Source: Oscillospiraceae bacterium
Lineage (GTDB): Bacteria; Bacillota; Clostridia; Oscillospirales; Ruminococcaceae
DNA: 64,000 nucleotides
Direction of reading: 5' to 3'
NCBI GenBank assembly: GCA_015067185.1
Contig: SVMZ01000006.1
Location: 44,562-108,561, forward strand
Both the position numbers and the translations under genes were made by a program. Shown in pieces: positions 35,732 through 44,343 of the stretch. The number at the start of each line of letters is the position of its first letter. Within the stretch, counting starts at the first letter, position 1. The notes beneath the pieces were generated by a model. The model saw only the letters and a list, made by a program, of their open reading frames with translations, was not told where the DNA came from and did no database searches.

Positions 35732-36685
35732 ATGAAAGAAAAACTTTGGATCTATTATATGTACCTCAGCGACCATATGTGGGAAGATGAATCTTCTCCT
35801 CCCTTTGGACTTTATCTCCCCAAACCCTATAAAGAAGAAATCAGCACCCAGATGGAAGCCTGGGATGAGATTATCAACTTTTTGCCCTCTCAGGGGTTTA
35901 ATGCTGTGCTTGTCGATGTGGGGGACGGCATCCAGTATGAGACCCATCCGGAGATTTCTGCACCCAACGCATGGAGCAAAGATCTGATGAAAAAGAAACT
36001 GGACGAGATGCGGGCTCTCGGCTTGACACCGCTGCCCAAACTGAATTTCTCTGCCGGACATGATACATGGACAAAACAGTACCGACGCAGGATCTCCACA
36101 CCGGAGTATTATCAATTCTGCGAAGACGTGATCGGAGAAGTAAGCGAGCTGTTCGGCACACCAGAGCTGTTCCATCTGGGTATGGATGAAGAAGATCCCA
36201 ACAACCAGAAATATCTTGAGTGTATGCTCGTTCGCAACGAGGAGCTTTGGTGGCATGATGTCAACTTTCTCTTCAAATGCTGTGAAAAGAACGGAACCCG
36301 CCCGTGGGTCTGGTCCGACTATTACTGGGCTCATCCCGATCAGTTTACAAAACGTATGTCCAAATCGGTTATGCAGTCCAACTGGTTCTACTTTCTCATG
36401 ACAGATGAGGAAAAATGCGACTCCTCATACTGGCTCCCGTCATTCAAGACCTTCCGTGCACTGGAGGAGCTGGGATATGATCAGATCCCCACACCTTCCA
36501 CATGGGCCAACGGCAACTGCACCCGCCAGACCGTGGCACACTGCCAAAAGGTCATCGCCCCCGAGCATCTCAGAGGCTTCATGACCGCCGCATGGTATAA
36601 GACTACCATGGACGATATTTACTTCCTGAAACACGACGCTCACCGTCTTAAGATGGCAAAGGATATCTACTATCCCGGAGAATAA
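35732..36685 (+). CDS. GH20-like TIM-barrel protein
   Basis: 317 residues, no signal peptide. The segment LFHLGMDEEDP, near residue 150, matches the HxGxDE catalytic motif of GH20 hexosaminidases; LTPLPKLNFSAGHDTW, RPWVWSDYYW and the Trp-rich C-terminus (MTAAWYKTTMDD) fit the same barrel. The extra domains of typical GH20 enzymes are absent, so it is a minimal barrel and its substrate may differ. The ATG at 35732 with AAAAGGATG is preferred over an in-frame GTG at 35723. It lies 141 bp after the hydrolase gene. Confidence 0.7.
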   Translation: MKEKLWIYYMYLSDHMWEDESSPPFGLYLPKPYKEEISTQMEAWDEIINFLPSQGFNAVLVDVGDGIQYETHPEISAPNAWSKDLMKKKLDEMRALGLTPLPKLNFSAGHDTWTKQYRRRISTPEYYQFCEDVIGEVSELFGTPELFHLGMDEEDPNNQKYLECMLVRNEELWWHDVNFLFKCCEKNGTRPWVWSDYYWAHPDQFTKRMSKSVMQSNWFYFLMTDEEKCDSSYWLPSFKTFRALEELGYDQIPTPSTWANGNCTRQTVAHCQKVIAPEHLRGFMTAAWYKTTMDDIYFLKHDAHRLKMAKDIYYPGE

Positions 36686-36788
36686 GGAATAAAAAGTTTT
36701 AAAACATTCTATATTTCATCATTCTCCGGCATCCTGCAGATACTAATCAAAATTCCTTAAGAGATCATCCGTATTATTTCGAAGATTA

Positions 36789-36823
36789 CAAATCCCGAAA
36801 CCGTTTGGTTTCGGGATTTGTCT
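36789..36823 (+). terminator. terminator of the Gfo-hydrolase-GH20-like transcript
   Basis: Perfect 14-bp stem CAAATCCCGAAACC / GGTTTCGGGATTTG with a 4-nt loop, then TCTTT. It also faces the convergent AraC gene. Confidence 0.85.
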
Positions 36824-36907
36824 TTCACGTTTATCGCCCTAAACTATTCACCTATAATGGTATCCCACAGTCCTATACATTGGTGTGTACTTTAAACAAC
36901 TGCGCCT

Positions 36908-37759
36908 TCAGCGGTTTTGATAACGTTCCCGATAGTGTTTCGGCGATACCCCATATACCTCAGAAAAAAGACGGCAAAAATAAAACGGATCCTCAAAACC
37001 TATCGTCGTTGCTATCTCCTGAATTTTCATATCGGTGCAGCGCAGAAAACTTTCTGCATTGGAAAGCCGCAACATATTGCGATATTCTACAGGACTGTTT
37101 CCCGACCATTTACGAAAACACCGGTAAAAATATGTTACACTTACCCCGCTCATCTTTGCATACTCTTCTACTTTTTTATTTTGATTCCACTCCTCACAAA
37201 AGGCCTTTGCTCCCTTTCGGATTGGATAATAGAAATCGTCATTTTGCGAAACGGAAGTTTCAATCAAATCCAGCAGCAGGAAGAATTCCCCTTTGATTTT
37301 AGCTAAATTTCGTCTTCCACCAAATGAAAATTCCTTAACCTGATGAAAAACATCGTATAGATTTTTCAAATAAATCTCTTGCCGATTATCCGTACAATGA
37401 GCTATCAGCGCAATGCTATTACTCAGCAGAATTTCATTCCGAAATTCATCAAAAAAATGCAAATTAATCGTATAGGTATCCGTTTTTCCACTTGCCTCTC
37501 CTGAAACACAAACAGAATAACAAATACCGTTTGGAATAAATATAATATCGCCGTTTTGTGCCGTTATAACATGCGTATCATCTGCAAGGAAAAAGGAAAC
37601 TTCGATATCGGAACACACAAAGAAAAGCGCACTGCATGGGCGTTTTTTATTTTTATATAAAGAAAACGATCTTCTCTGCAACCACACTTCCGGAAAAATA
37701 TCGGTAATGTTAAAGTCAATATTTGAATAACAGAGTTCTGAAACAGACATTGTTTTCAT
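36908..37759 (-). CDS. AraC-family transcriptional regulator of the glycyl radical enzyme operon
   Basis: 283 residues. A cupin-like N-terminal sensor (GDIIFIPNGICYSVCV) is followed by a C-terminal AraC double helix-turn-helix (VEEYAKMSGVSVTYFYRCFR, MKIQEIATTIGFEDPFYFCR, GVSPKHYRERY). The ATG at 37759 follows AAAGGAAGG. It is divergent from the glycyl radical enzyme operon, whose promoter has a good -10 but no -35, the form expected for an AraC-activated promoter. The inducer is unknown. Confidence 0.9.
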   Translation of the reverse strand: MKTMSVSELCYSNIDFNITDIFPEVWLQRRSFSLYKNKKRPCSALFFVCSDIEVSFFLADDTHVITAQNGDIIFIPNGICYSVCVSGEASGKTDTYTINLHFFDEFRNEILLSNSIALIAHCTDNRQEIYLKNLYDVFHQVKEFSFGGRRNLAKIKGEFFLLLDLIETSVSQNDDFYYPIRKGAKAFCEEWNQNKKVEEYAKMSGVSVTYFYRCFRKWSGNSPVEYRNMLRLSNAESFLRCTDMKIQEIATTIGFEDPFYFCRLFSEVYGVSPKHYRERYQNR

Positions 37760-37792
37760 ATTAGTTCCTTCCTTTGTTGGGGAATCATCTAT

Positions 37793-37822
37793 ACTATAGC
37801 ATTTTTTGTGCAGAAAAATCAA
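37793..37822 (-). promoter_or_regulatory. promoter of the AraC gene
   Basis: Minus strand TTGATT (37822-37817), 18 nt, TATAGT (37798-37793). Confidence 0.5.
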
Positions 37823-37849
37823 GTTTTATCACGATAATATATTCCCAAC

Positions 37850-37869
37850 AACAGATAATCTGTTATAAT
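37850..37869 (+). promoter_or_regulatory. activator-type promoter and palindrome of the glycyl radical enzyme operon
   Basis: Palindrome AACAGAT-A-ATCTGTT (37850-37864) runs into TATAAT (37864-37869); the expected -35 position (ATTCCC) has no match. The leader to the first ATG is about 150 nt. Confidence 0.45.
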
Positions 37870-38024
37870 AATATGTAATCTAATTTTTACATTCAGAACC
37901 ATTTTATGGTACATGAAGTCGTATCAATCCTGCTGTTCTGTCTCACAATAATATGCTGTGCAGGAAAACAACACACATTATGTAAAAATACAAAAGCATC
38001 CTTCCCGTAAGGAGAAAAAGAAAT

Positions 38025-40244
38025 ATGCTGCAAAATATTGAAGAAGCCAAACGTGCCCTGACAGAAAAACCTCTTCTGGCCACCTCTATCGAGCGCTTTC
38101 TGATCCTGAATGAACTGAAATCTTCCTATAAAGAACTCCCCCAGCCGCTGCGGTTTTCCAAAATTCTTTCGCAGCTCCTCTCCCGCGTGTCGGTGCCATT
38201 GGAGAAATACGATTTCATCGCGGGCAGATGTGTTGACAGAGAATTGTCTGAAGAAGAGGAAGCCCTGTTTCAGGAATACCTCGTGCATCCGGACTATCCT
38301 TCACATCAGCTTTTTTGGTCTTCAGGGCACTGTACTTACTCCTGGGAGCTGCTTGTTAAAGAGGGGCTCGTCGGTTTGCGGGAAAAAGCTGCAAAACAGC
38401 TGATTCAAACTACTTACCCAAGTAAACAAGTCTTCCTCTCTGCTATGATTGAGTGTTATGATGCCATTCTTGCATTTGTTCTCCGTTATGCAAAAGCTGC
38501 GGAAGAGAACGGGATGGAAGAAACAGCAAAGAATCTCCGCATCATCGCCACAGAAAAACCTAACAGCTTTGTTTCAGCATTGCAGCTTTTGTGGATCGTT
38601 ACACTGATCGATTGCGCGTATATTTCCGAAAATCCCACCCTTACCGTTGGCAGGCTTGACCAAATCCTCTATCCGTTCTATCTGGCCGACAAAGAAAAGG
38701 GGAGCATAACCCCGGAACTGGCAAAAGAGTATATCACCGATTATTACTGCAAACACAATTTGATTATGGGCCGCGGCGAACATCAAATCGGCGATGCGAC
38801 CAACAGCACCACCTTCTGCCGTATCACCAATTTTGATGCCCCGCAATATCTGCTGCTTGCAGGCACAGACGAAAACGGGGATCTTGCGGTAAATGAACTG
38901 ACTGAGCTATTTGCCGAATGCATCGTTCCTGCCTTTAAAAACCCGGTTATCGTGGTTCGCTATGTCAAAGATATGGACAAACATGCCCCTAAGCTTTGGA
39001 AAACCCTCTGCAGCCGCGCTCTCGCCAGTTCTTCCATGATGTTTTATAATGATGATAACGTACTCTCTGCCTTCCGCCGCATTGGACTCCCTGACGAAGA
39101 TGCCCGACGCTATGCGCATTTTGGCTGCAACTGGTGTTCTCCCGGAGATAACAGTGCCTGGATGGCGAGTGCACCGAAAAGCAGACATTATAACGTATAC
39201 CGTACACCGGAAGAAGCCAAGGCCCTGGATATTCCCTATATGCGAACCAACAGTGCGCACAGCTGGCCGGAAGATTTCGTGATCGTTTTGCGTGAACTTA
39301 CTTCCCGTGATCCGTCTACCGTCTCCATCGAAGATTTTTACAATCTCTTCTTTGCCCGGATGGCAGATTTTATCGACCGCAAGCTGGCCTATCTCTCCCA
39401 TGAGCTGTCCGTCAGAAAAAAGGCTCCCTCCTCCGCCATTACTTTTGGCGATTGCTTCTTTGCCGGTTCGATTCAGAATGCGGAATGTTTCTCTGCCGGT
39501 GCCAAGTATCACTTTGAACTGCAGTCATTCCAGATGTTTGGAACCGTAGCAGACTGTTTCATTGCCGTGGATCAGCTTGTCATGCTCGAGAAAAAACTCA
39601 CATTAAAACGCCTTCTGGACGCCGTTGATGCAAATTTTGAGGGATATGCCGATGTTCTTGCCCTATGCCGTCATGCAGATAAATATGGCATGGATACCCC
39701 GCTTTCCAACCGCCATGTCAAGCGGTTATCGCATATGGCAAGTGAGCTTGTCATTGAAAAAAACAAACCCTATTTTGAAAAAGAGCGCCTCTTCCTTGTG
39801 CCGTGTATGCAGAGCGATACCTGGCATTTAAAATACGGCGAAACCTTTGGTGCAACCCCGGACGGCAGACTTGCCTGCACGCCTTATTCCCAAAACTCCA
39901 GACCTTCCAACGGCTCCTGCACAAATGGTCTGACCGCCATGTTCCATGATATGCTCAATCTTCCTCATGACGGTCTCGCCTCAGGGGCTCTGAATCTGGA
40001 TATCGATCCCAAACAATTTGCAGGAGAAACCGGCGAAGTCATGTTTTCCGCTCTGCTGGCAACGTATTTCAACCAGGGCGGACTGCATGCTCAGGTTACC
40101 TCCGTGGATGTCAATGATTTGATTGATGCCCAGAAAAATCCGCACCTGCATCGTGATCTTCGTGTTCGCGTTACAGGATACAGTGGTGTATTTGTAGATA
40201 TCTGCAAGCGTTTACAGGATGATATCATTGCACGTTTGAAATAG
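38025..40244 (+). CDS. glycyl radical enzyme (pyruvate formate-lyase superfamily), atypical active-site loop
   Basis: 739 residues. The glycyl radical motif RVTGYSGVF places the radical at Gly718. The thiyl loop reads HFGCNWCSPGDN, with C368 and C371. In diol dehydratases, choline lyase and similar enzymes the Cys is followed by x-Glu (GCVE) for acid-base catalysis; here that position is Trp and a second Cys follows at +3. The N-terminal barrel motif GHCTYSWELLVKEGLVGLRE is family-like. It is shorter than most relatives (about 760-850). Strong TAAGGAG before the ATG. It heads an operon with an aldo/keto reductase and its radical-SAM activase. The superfamily is certain; the reaction is unknown, with eliminations or C-C cleavage of a sugar derivative the likeliest. 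Confidence 0.9.
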   Translation: MLQNIEEAKRALTEKPLLATSIERFLILNELKSSYKELPQPLRFSKILSQLLSRVSVPLEKYDFIAGRCVDRELSEEEEALFQEYLVHPDYPSHQLFWSSGHCTYSWELLVKEGLVGLREKAAKQLIQTTYPSKQVFLSAMIECYDAILAFVLRYAKAAEENGMEETAKNLRIIATEKPNSFVSALQLLWIVTLIDCAYISENPTLTVGRLDQILYPFYLADKEKGSITPELAKEYITDYYCKHNLIMGRGEHQIGDATNSTTFCRITNFDAPQYLLLAGTDENGDLAVNELTELFAECIVPAFKNPVIVVRYVKDMDKHAPKLWKTLCSRALASSSMMFYNDDNVLSAFRRIGLPDEDARRYAHFGCNWCSPGDNSAWMASAPKSRHYNVYRTPEEAKALDIPYMRTNSAHSWPEDFVIVLRELTSRDPSTVSIEDFYNLFFARMADFIDRKLAYLSHELSVRKKAPSSAITFGDCFFAGSIQNAECFSAGAKYHFELQSFQMFGTVADCFIAVDQLVMLEKKLTLKRLLDAVDANFEGYADVLALCRHADKYGMDTPLSNRHVKRLSHMASELVIEKNKPYFEKERLFLVPCMQSDTWHLKYGETFGATPDGRLACTPYSQNSRPSNGSCTNGLTAMFHDMLNLPHDGLASGALNLDIDPKQFAGETGEVMFSALLATYFNQGGLHAQVTSVDVNDLIDAQKNPHLHRDLRVRVTGYSGVFVDICKRLQDDIIARLK

Positions 40245-40272
40245 ATGATAACAAAGGAAAGGATAAAAACTC

Positions 40273-41205
40273 ATGAAAAAAATAGTTCTTCCCAACGGGT
40301 TAAATGTTTCCGAGGTGGCCCTCGGCGCTATGATGTTTGGCACCACAACCTCCAAGAAAGATGCCTATGCCGCTCTTGACCTTTACGTAGATATGGGCGG
40401 AAATTTTATTGATACCTCCAATAACTACGCTCACTGGGCCGGAACCGGAGATGAAAGTGAGACTCTTCTCGGCGAATGGCTGCAGGAGAGGGGCTGCCGT
40501 GACCGCATTGTGCTGGCTACCAAGGTTGGTTATGACCGCCACGGAAAAGGCGCCGGACTCAAAAAAGAACAGATTGAATACTGGATTGACGAGAGTCTCC
40601 GCAAACTCAAAACCGATTATATTGATCTGTATTATGCACACACCGATGACTTCAACACCCCCATTGACGAAACCATGGAAACCTTTCATCAGCTCGTCAA
40701 AAAAGGAAAAGTACGCACGTTGGGAGCCAGCAATTATGATACCTGGCGTCTGGCAGAAGCCAATGTGGCAGCAGAATCCAAAGGCTGGACCCCTTACTCC
40801 GTTCATCAGCAGTCCTTCAGTTATCTGCATCCCAAATTCGGTGCTGCACCGAAATATCGCTTCAATGAGCTTGTCAACCGAGAAAGACTCCGCTTCCTTT
40901 GTGCTAAAAATATGCCGCTGGTCTCCTACTCCTGTCTCTGCAAAGGTGCGTACGAAAATCCGGACCGGCTCCCTCATGAATATGAAGGCGGCGCAAGACT
41001 TGACTATCTCCGCAGTATGGCAGCAGAAAAAGGGGTTGCCCCCAGTGCTCTGGTCATCGCCTGGCTGGCAAATCTGCACCGCTGTGAAGGCTTCCCCAGA
41101 GTGATTCCCCTCTTCTCCGCCTCCCCCACCCATATGAAGCAGAATCTTGCGGGGTTGGAGCTTTCCCTTACTGACGAAGAACTCACCATGATGAATCAAA
41201 TTTAA
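40273..41205 (+). CDS. aldo/keto reductase
   Basis: 310 residues. The AKR tetrad is recognisable: Asp in NFIDTSNNY, Tyr in the same segment, Lys in VLATKVGYD and His in LYYAHTDDF. GASNYDTWRLAEANV and the C-terminal VIPLFSASPTHMKQNL bind NADP(H). AKRs reduce aldehydes or ketones or oxidise sugars. It lies between the glycyl radical enzyme (28 bp) and the activase (3 bp), so it most likely reduces the carbonyl product of the radical reaction or prepares its substrate. AAAGGAAAGG precedes the ATG. Confidence 0.9.
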   Translation: MKKIVLPNGLNVSEVALGAMMFGTTTSKKDAYAALDLYVDMGGNFIDTSNNYAHWAGTGDESETLLGEWLQERGCRDRIVLATKVGYDRHGKGAGLKKEQIEYWIDESLRKLKTDYIDLYYAHTDDFNTPIDETMETFHQLVKKGKVRTLGASNYDTWRLAEANVAAESKGWTPYSVHQQSFSYLHPKFGAAPKYRFNELVNRERLRFLCAKNMPLVSYSCLCKGAYENPDRLPHEYEGGARLDYLRSMAAEKGVAPSALVIAWLANLHRCEGFPRVIPLFSASPTHMKQNLAGLELSLTDEELTMMNQI

Positions 41206-41208
41206 ACT

Positions 41209-41979
41209 ATGAAAGTACCGCTTATTTTTGATATTAAACGTACCTCTACAACCGATGGCCCCGGGATACGTACCGTAGTTTTCTTTAAGGGCTGCAATCT
41301 CGATTGTTTTTGGTGTCATAATCCGGAGGGAAAATCTCCGCACACAGAAATTGCATATTACAAAGAAAAATGTATTGATTGCGGTGAATGTCAAAAGCTT
41401 TGCGGACGTCCCCGCGAAAACTGCCTTCTCTGTGGCCGCTGTGAAGAGTTTTGCCCTGCAAATGCCAAAAAACAATACGGACAAACCTATTCCTTAGATC
41501 ATCTTTTAGAAATTCTCAAAACCGATATCCCGTACTATGATGCAACGGGAGGCGGTGTCACCTTTTCCGGTGGTGAATGCATGCTTTATCCCGAGTATCT
41601 GGCCCAGGCTGCGGAAGCCTGTCGGATAAACGGCATTTCTGTTGCAATAGACACAGCAGGTTGTGTTCCCTATCAGAGCTTTGAAAAAATCTTACCCTAT
41701 GCCAATTGGTTTCTGTATGATATCAAATGTCTGGATCCCGTCCTGCACCGGAAGGGGACGGGTGTGGATAATACGCTGATTCTTGATAATCTGGAGCGCC
41801 TGCAATGGGCAGGGGCTCGGCTGATTATCCGTACACCTGTCATTCCCCATTTCAATGACGGGGAGGAACTGGAGAGAATCCAGGCCTTTTGCCATCATAA
41901 AGCGCTTCCCCTGGAACTGCTCCCCTATCATGCACTGGGAGAGGCAAAAGGAGAAGCCTTGCATTCCTGGATCCGATAA
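41209..41979 (+). CDS. glycyl radical enzyme activating protein (radical SAM)
   Basis: 256 residues. The radical-SAM CxxxCxxC motif is C29-C33-C36 (KGCNLDCFWCHNPEG). An inserted ferredoxin-like region holds two CX2CX2CX3C clusters (C55/58/61/65 and C72/75/78/82), and GGGVTFSGGECMLYPEYL is the SAM-binding segment. This is the longer activase class that serves dehydratase- and lyase-type enzymes. It should abstract hydrogen from Gly718 of the upstream protein. The gene starts 3 nt after the reductase stop without its own clear ribosome-binding site, so translation is coupled. It ends the operon. Confidence 0.95.
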   Translation: MKVPLIFDIKRTSTTDGPGIRTVVFFKGCNLDCFWCHNPEGKSPHTEIAYYKEKCIDCGECQKLCGRPRENCLLCGRCEEFCPANAKKQYGQTYSLDHLLEILKTDIPYYDATGGGVTFSGGECMLYPEYLAQAAEACRINGISVAIDTAGCVPYQSFEKILPYANWFLYDIKCLDPVLHRKGTGVDNTLILDNLERLQWAGARLIIRTPVIPHFNDGEELERIQAFCHHKALPLELLPYHALGEAKGEALHSWIR

Positions 41980-42084
41980 GAAATACCCTTCCGCAAAACA
42001 TTTCTCTTTTTCTGTTCACTGCAGTTTTATACCATCGGCTTTTTATCCCTGCTGCATCACGATAACATGGCTCCTCTCATTACA

Positions 42085-42118
42085 AAACCCCGAAACCATA
42101 ACGTTTCGGGGTTTCTTT
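42085..42118 (+). terminator. terminator of the glycyl radical enzyme operon
   Basis: AAACCCCGAAAC / GTTTCGGGGTTT, perfect 12-bp stem with a 6-nt loop, then CTTTTA; it also faces the convergent dehydrogenase gene. Confidence 0.85.
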
Positions 42119-42149
42119 TATCTGCTGTCTTTTTACGGTGTAAATCAGC

Positions 42150-43388
42150 TTAAAAATTGTTCAGCAAATATTTTTCTGCTTCAGCACACCACAGGCCTTT
42201 GTGCTCTTTTACAAGCTGATCAAGAACGCGGAAACGATCATCTTTCTCACTCAGTTTAGCAAAATCGGCCAGAGCGGTGAGCGGGAGCTCGATGTGGTTG
42301 TATATCAGTTTCTTTCCGCCGGGAATGGAGGGAAGATTTACTGTTGTATCGATGGTTGCATCCAACCCGCCGATGTGTGTTATCATAACGGAAGGATCCA
42401 GTCGGTTTTCACCGATTAACTCCACAATATCCCGCATGTCCTGAGGCGTACTTCCGCTGGTGCCTGTAACATGGTGCTGGGCATAGTGTACGTTGTAGAA
42501 ATTGAATTTAGCACTGAACTGCTTGTCTATCGGGCCCGCAAAAAAGTTGAGAGAACCGTCGAAAGCCAGAATGGCATCGCCCAGTTCAACAACGGCAGGA
42601 ACCGGAGCATATACAAACACATCATCAAAGCCGGTGCCGCCGGAAATTTCCATCAGCTCGTCCTTGTCAGTGGTGTTGGCAAATACCAGCTTGATGCCAA
42701 CTTCTGCTGCTTTTTCGGACGAGAAAATGGCGGCTGCACGGTCCAGTCTTGCCTGATCAATGTCTGTTACCACAACCATAGCAGGTTTCACACTTCCGTG
42801 GAGAGCAATATCGATTGCCACCAGTCCCATGGGGCCGCAGCCGGCGAGGATGGCAACCTTTCCGTTCGGCTTGATCCCCATCATGGGCTTGTAATCTTCG
42901 TCGAGATGCAGGCTTGCTTTGTACCCTCTGATAACACAGGAAGCCGGTTCAATCAGAGAGCCTTTGAAGAAAGAATCGCTGTTGAGTTTCATCAGAAAAT
43001 CGTTGTCGAGGATGTGCTCATAGACAATGGCATAAGTAGCAGCGCCGCCAATGTGGTCAAAGGAATAACCTACGGTCTGATTTCCGCCGAGATAGGAAAG
43101 TACCGGCGGCAAAGCGACTTTCTCACCAACTGCGAATTTTTCTTTCCATTTATCGCCCACCTCAACAATTTCGGCACAAAATTCATGCCCTACAATCACG
43201 GGGTGCTCGGCAATGTTTTCGGGAACTCGCAGATGCTTTGCGCCCTGACGGATTGTCTTGTATGTGGACATGCACACGCTGTCAGAAATGACCTTGATCA
43301 AAATCTCACCGTCTGTAATGGGACGAAGCTCAAACTCTTCCAGCCGGACATCGTTTTCGCCATAAAGGCGTACTGCTTTTGTTTTCAT
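42150..43388 (-). CDS. SorE-like medium-chain dehydrogenase (L-sorbose-1-phosphate reductase type)
   Basis: 412 residues, the length of SorE. DSVCMSTYKTIRQGAKHLRV, IVGHEFCAEIVEVGDKWKEK and SLIEPASCVIRGY parallel L-sorbose-1-phosphate reductases, which interconvert ketose 1-phosphates and hexitol 6-phosphates with NAD(P)H. Catalytic-zinc candidates are the Cys in DSVC, His-Glu in GHEF and Glu in EPAS; the four-Cys structural lobe of ordinary alcohol dehydrogenases is missing, as in SorE. Cofactor loop: LAGCGPMGLVAI. It starts 6 nt after the aldolase stop, within one operon controlled by the divergent SorC-family regulator. Confidence 0.85.
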   Translation of the reverse strand: MKTKAVRLYGENDVRLEEFELRPITDGEILIKVISDSVCMSTYKTIRQGAKHLRVPENIAEHPVIVGHEFCAEIVEVGDKWKEKFAVGEKVALPPVLSYLGGNQTVGYSFDHIGGAATYAIVYEHILDNDFLMKLNSDSFFKGSLIEPASCVIRGYKASLHLDEDYKPMMGIKPNGKVAILAGCGPMGLVAIDIALHGSVKPAMVVVTDIDQARLDRAAAIFSSEKAAEVGIKLVFANTTDKDELMEISGGTGFDDVFVYAPVPAVVELGDAILAFDGSLNFFAGPIDKQFSAKFNFYNVHYAQHHVTGTSGSTPQDMRDIVELIGENRLDPSVMITHIGGLDATIDTTVNLPSIPGGKKLIYNHIELPLTALADFAKLSEKDDRFRVLDQLVKEHKGLWCAEAEKYLLNNF

Positions 43389-43394
43389 ATTATC

Positions 43395-44264
43395 TTACAC
43401 CCTCCCCGCACTGCCAAAGGTTCTCAGCTTTTCTCTGACAACCTCTTTCATCATCTTCATCGCATCTGCATATACCAGGAACGGCCATGTAGAAGGATTG
43501 GTAATACCGTTGAGTGTATCCTTCAACCCCTTGTTCAGGGCATAGAGTACGTCGGAATAGATGTTGATCTTGGTGATGCCGTGACGGATCGCATTCTGCA
43601 TCTGGTCATCCGGTGTTCCGCTGCCGCCATGAAGAACAAGCGGTCTGTCACAGACAGCGGTGATCTCATCGATGCGGTCAATTCTGAGTTCAGGGGTCTT
43701 CTGGTATACACCGTGTGCGGTACCAATCGCTACTGCCAGTGCATCCACGTTGGTGATCTCCACAAACTTTACCACTTCTTCGGGCACGGTCAGGCTTTCG
43801 CCGGGGTCATCATCCTTGCCGGTCTCGCTGACGCTTCCCACGCTGGCATTACCCACATGTCCCAGTTCCGCCTCCACACTGATCCCTTTTTTATGGGCAT
43901 ATTCTGTAACAATGGCAGTATTTTTTGCATTTTCCTCAAAAGGCAGCACCGAGCCATCGTACATGACGGAGCTGTAGCCGTTATCACATCCGTATTTGAT
44001 GAAATCGATATCGGTTGCGTGATCCATGTGAAGGCACACCGGAACCTTGAAGAATTCCGCTGCTCCTCTGATCATCGAAGAGAGCAGCTGCAGGTCTCTT
44101 CCCTGTGTATCCACACCAAGTGTCATCAAAAGCGCAGGGGATTTTTCTTCCTCACAGGTTTCCAGAACAGCTTTCATCATCTCATAATTGCTTACATCAA
44201 AGGCAGGAATTGCATAGTGGTTTTTCTTCGCATCCGCCAACAGTTCTCTCATAGTAACTAACAT
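43395..44264 (-). CDS. class II (zinc) fructose-bisphosphate/tagatose-bisphosphate-type aldolase
   Basis: 289 residues. The metal and catalytic residues are in place: LHMDHATD (catalytic Asp and zinc His), VEAELGHVGN, AIGTAHGVY (zinc His) and LHGGSGTP (zinc His), with INIYSD binding phosphate. These enzymes cleave ketose 1,6-bisphosphates, or 1-phosphates in the FbaA/GatY/KbaY group, to dihydroxyacetone phosphate and an aldehyde. AAAGGAGCAG precedes the ATG. First gene of the aldolase-dehydrogenase operon; the pair can convert a hexitol or ketose phosphate to trioses. Confidence 0.93.
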   Translation of the reverse strand: MLVTMRELLADAKKNHYAIPAFDVSNYEMMKAVLETCEEEKSPALLMTLGVDTQGRDLQLLSSMIRGAAEFFKVPVCLHMDHATDIDFIKYGCDNGYSSVMYDGSVLPFEENAKNTAIVTEYAHKKGISVEAELGHVGNASVGSVSETGKDDDPGESLTVPEEVVKFVEITNVDALAVAIGTAHGVYQKTPELRIDRIDEITAVCDRPLVLHGGSGTPDDQMQNAIRHGITKINIYSDVLYALNKGLKDTLNGITNPSTWPFLVYADAMKMMKEVVREKLRTFGSAGRV

Positions 44265-44296
44265 TATTTTCTGCTCCTTTCATGGATTACCTCAAA

Positions 44297-44325
44297 ATTA
44301 TATCCCCAATTTTAACATTTGTCAA
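44297..44325 (-). promoter_or_regulatory. promoter of the aldolase-dehydrogenase operon
   Basis: Minus strand TTGACA (44325-44320), 17 nt, TATAAT (44302-44297): perfect consensus. Confidence 0.9.
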
Positions 44326-44343
44326 TAACAAATGTTAAAATTG
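44307..44343. promoter_or_regulatory. SorC-type operator, perfect 16-bp inverted repeat
   Basis: Arms CAATTTTAACATTTGT (44307-44322) and ACAAATGTTAAAATTG (44328-44343) separated by CAATA. The repeat covers the -35 and spacer of the aldolase promoter and touches the -35 of the regulator promoter. Binding by the adjacent SorC-family protein is inferred. Confidence 0.8.

Noticed and set aside
42471..44261. A 596-codon open frame on the plus strand
   Set aside because: Antisense shadow of the dehydrogenase and aldolase genes, with no ribosome-binding site and no recognisable protein.
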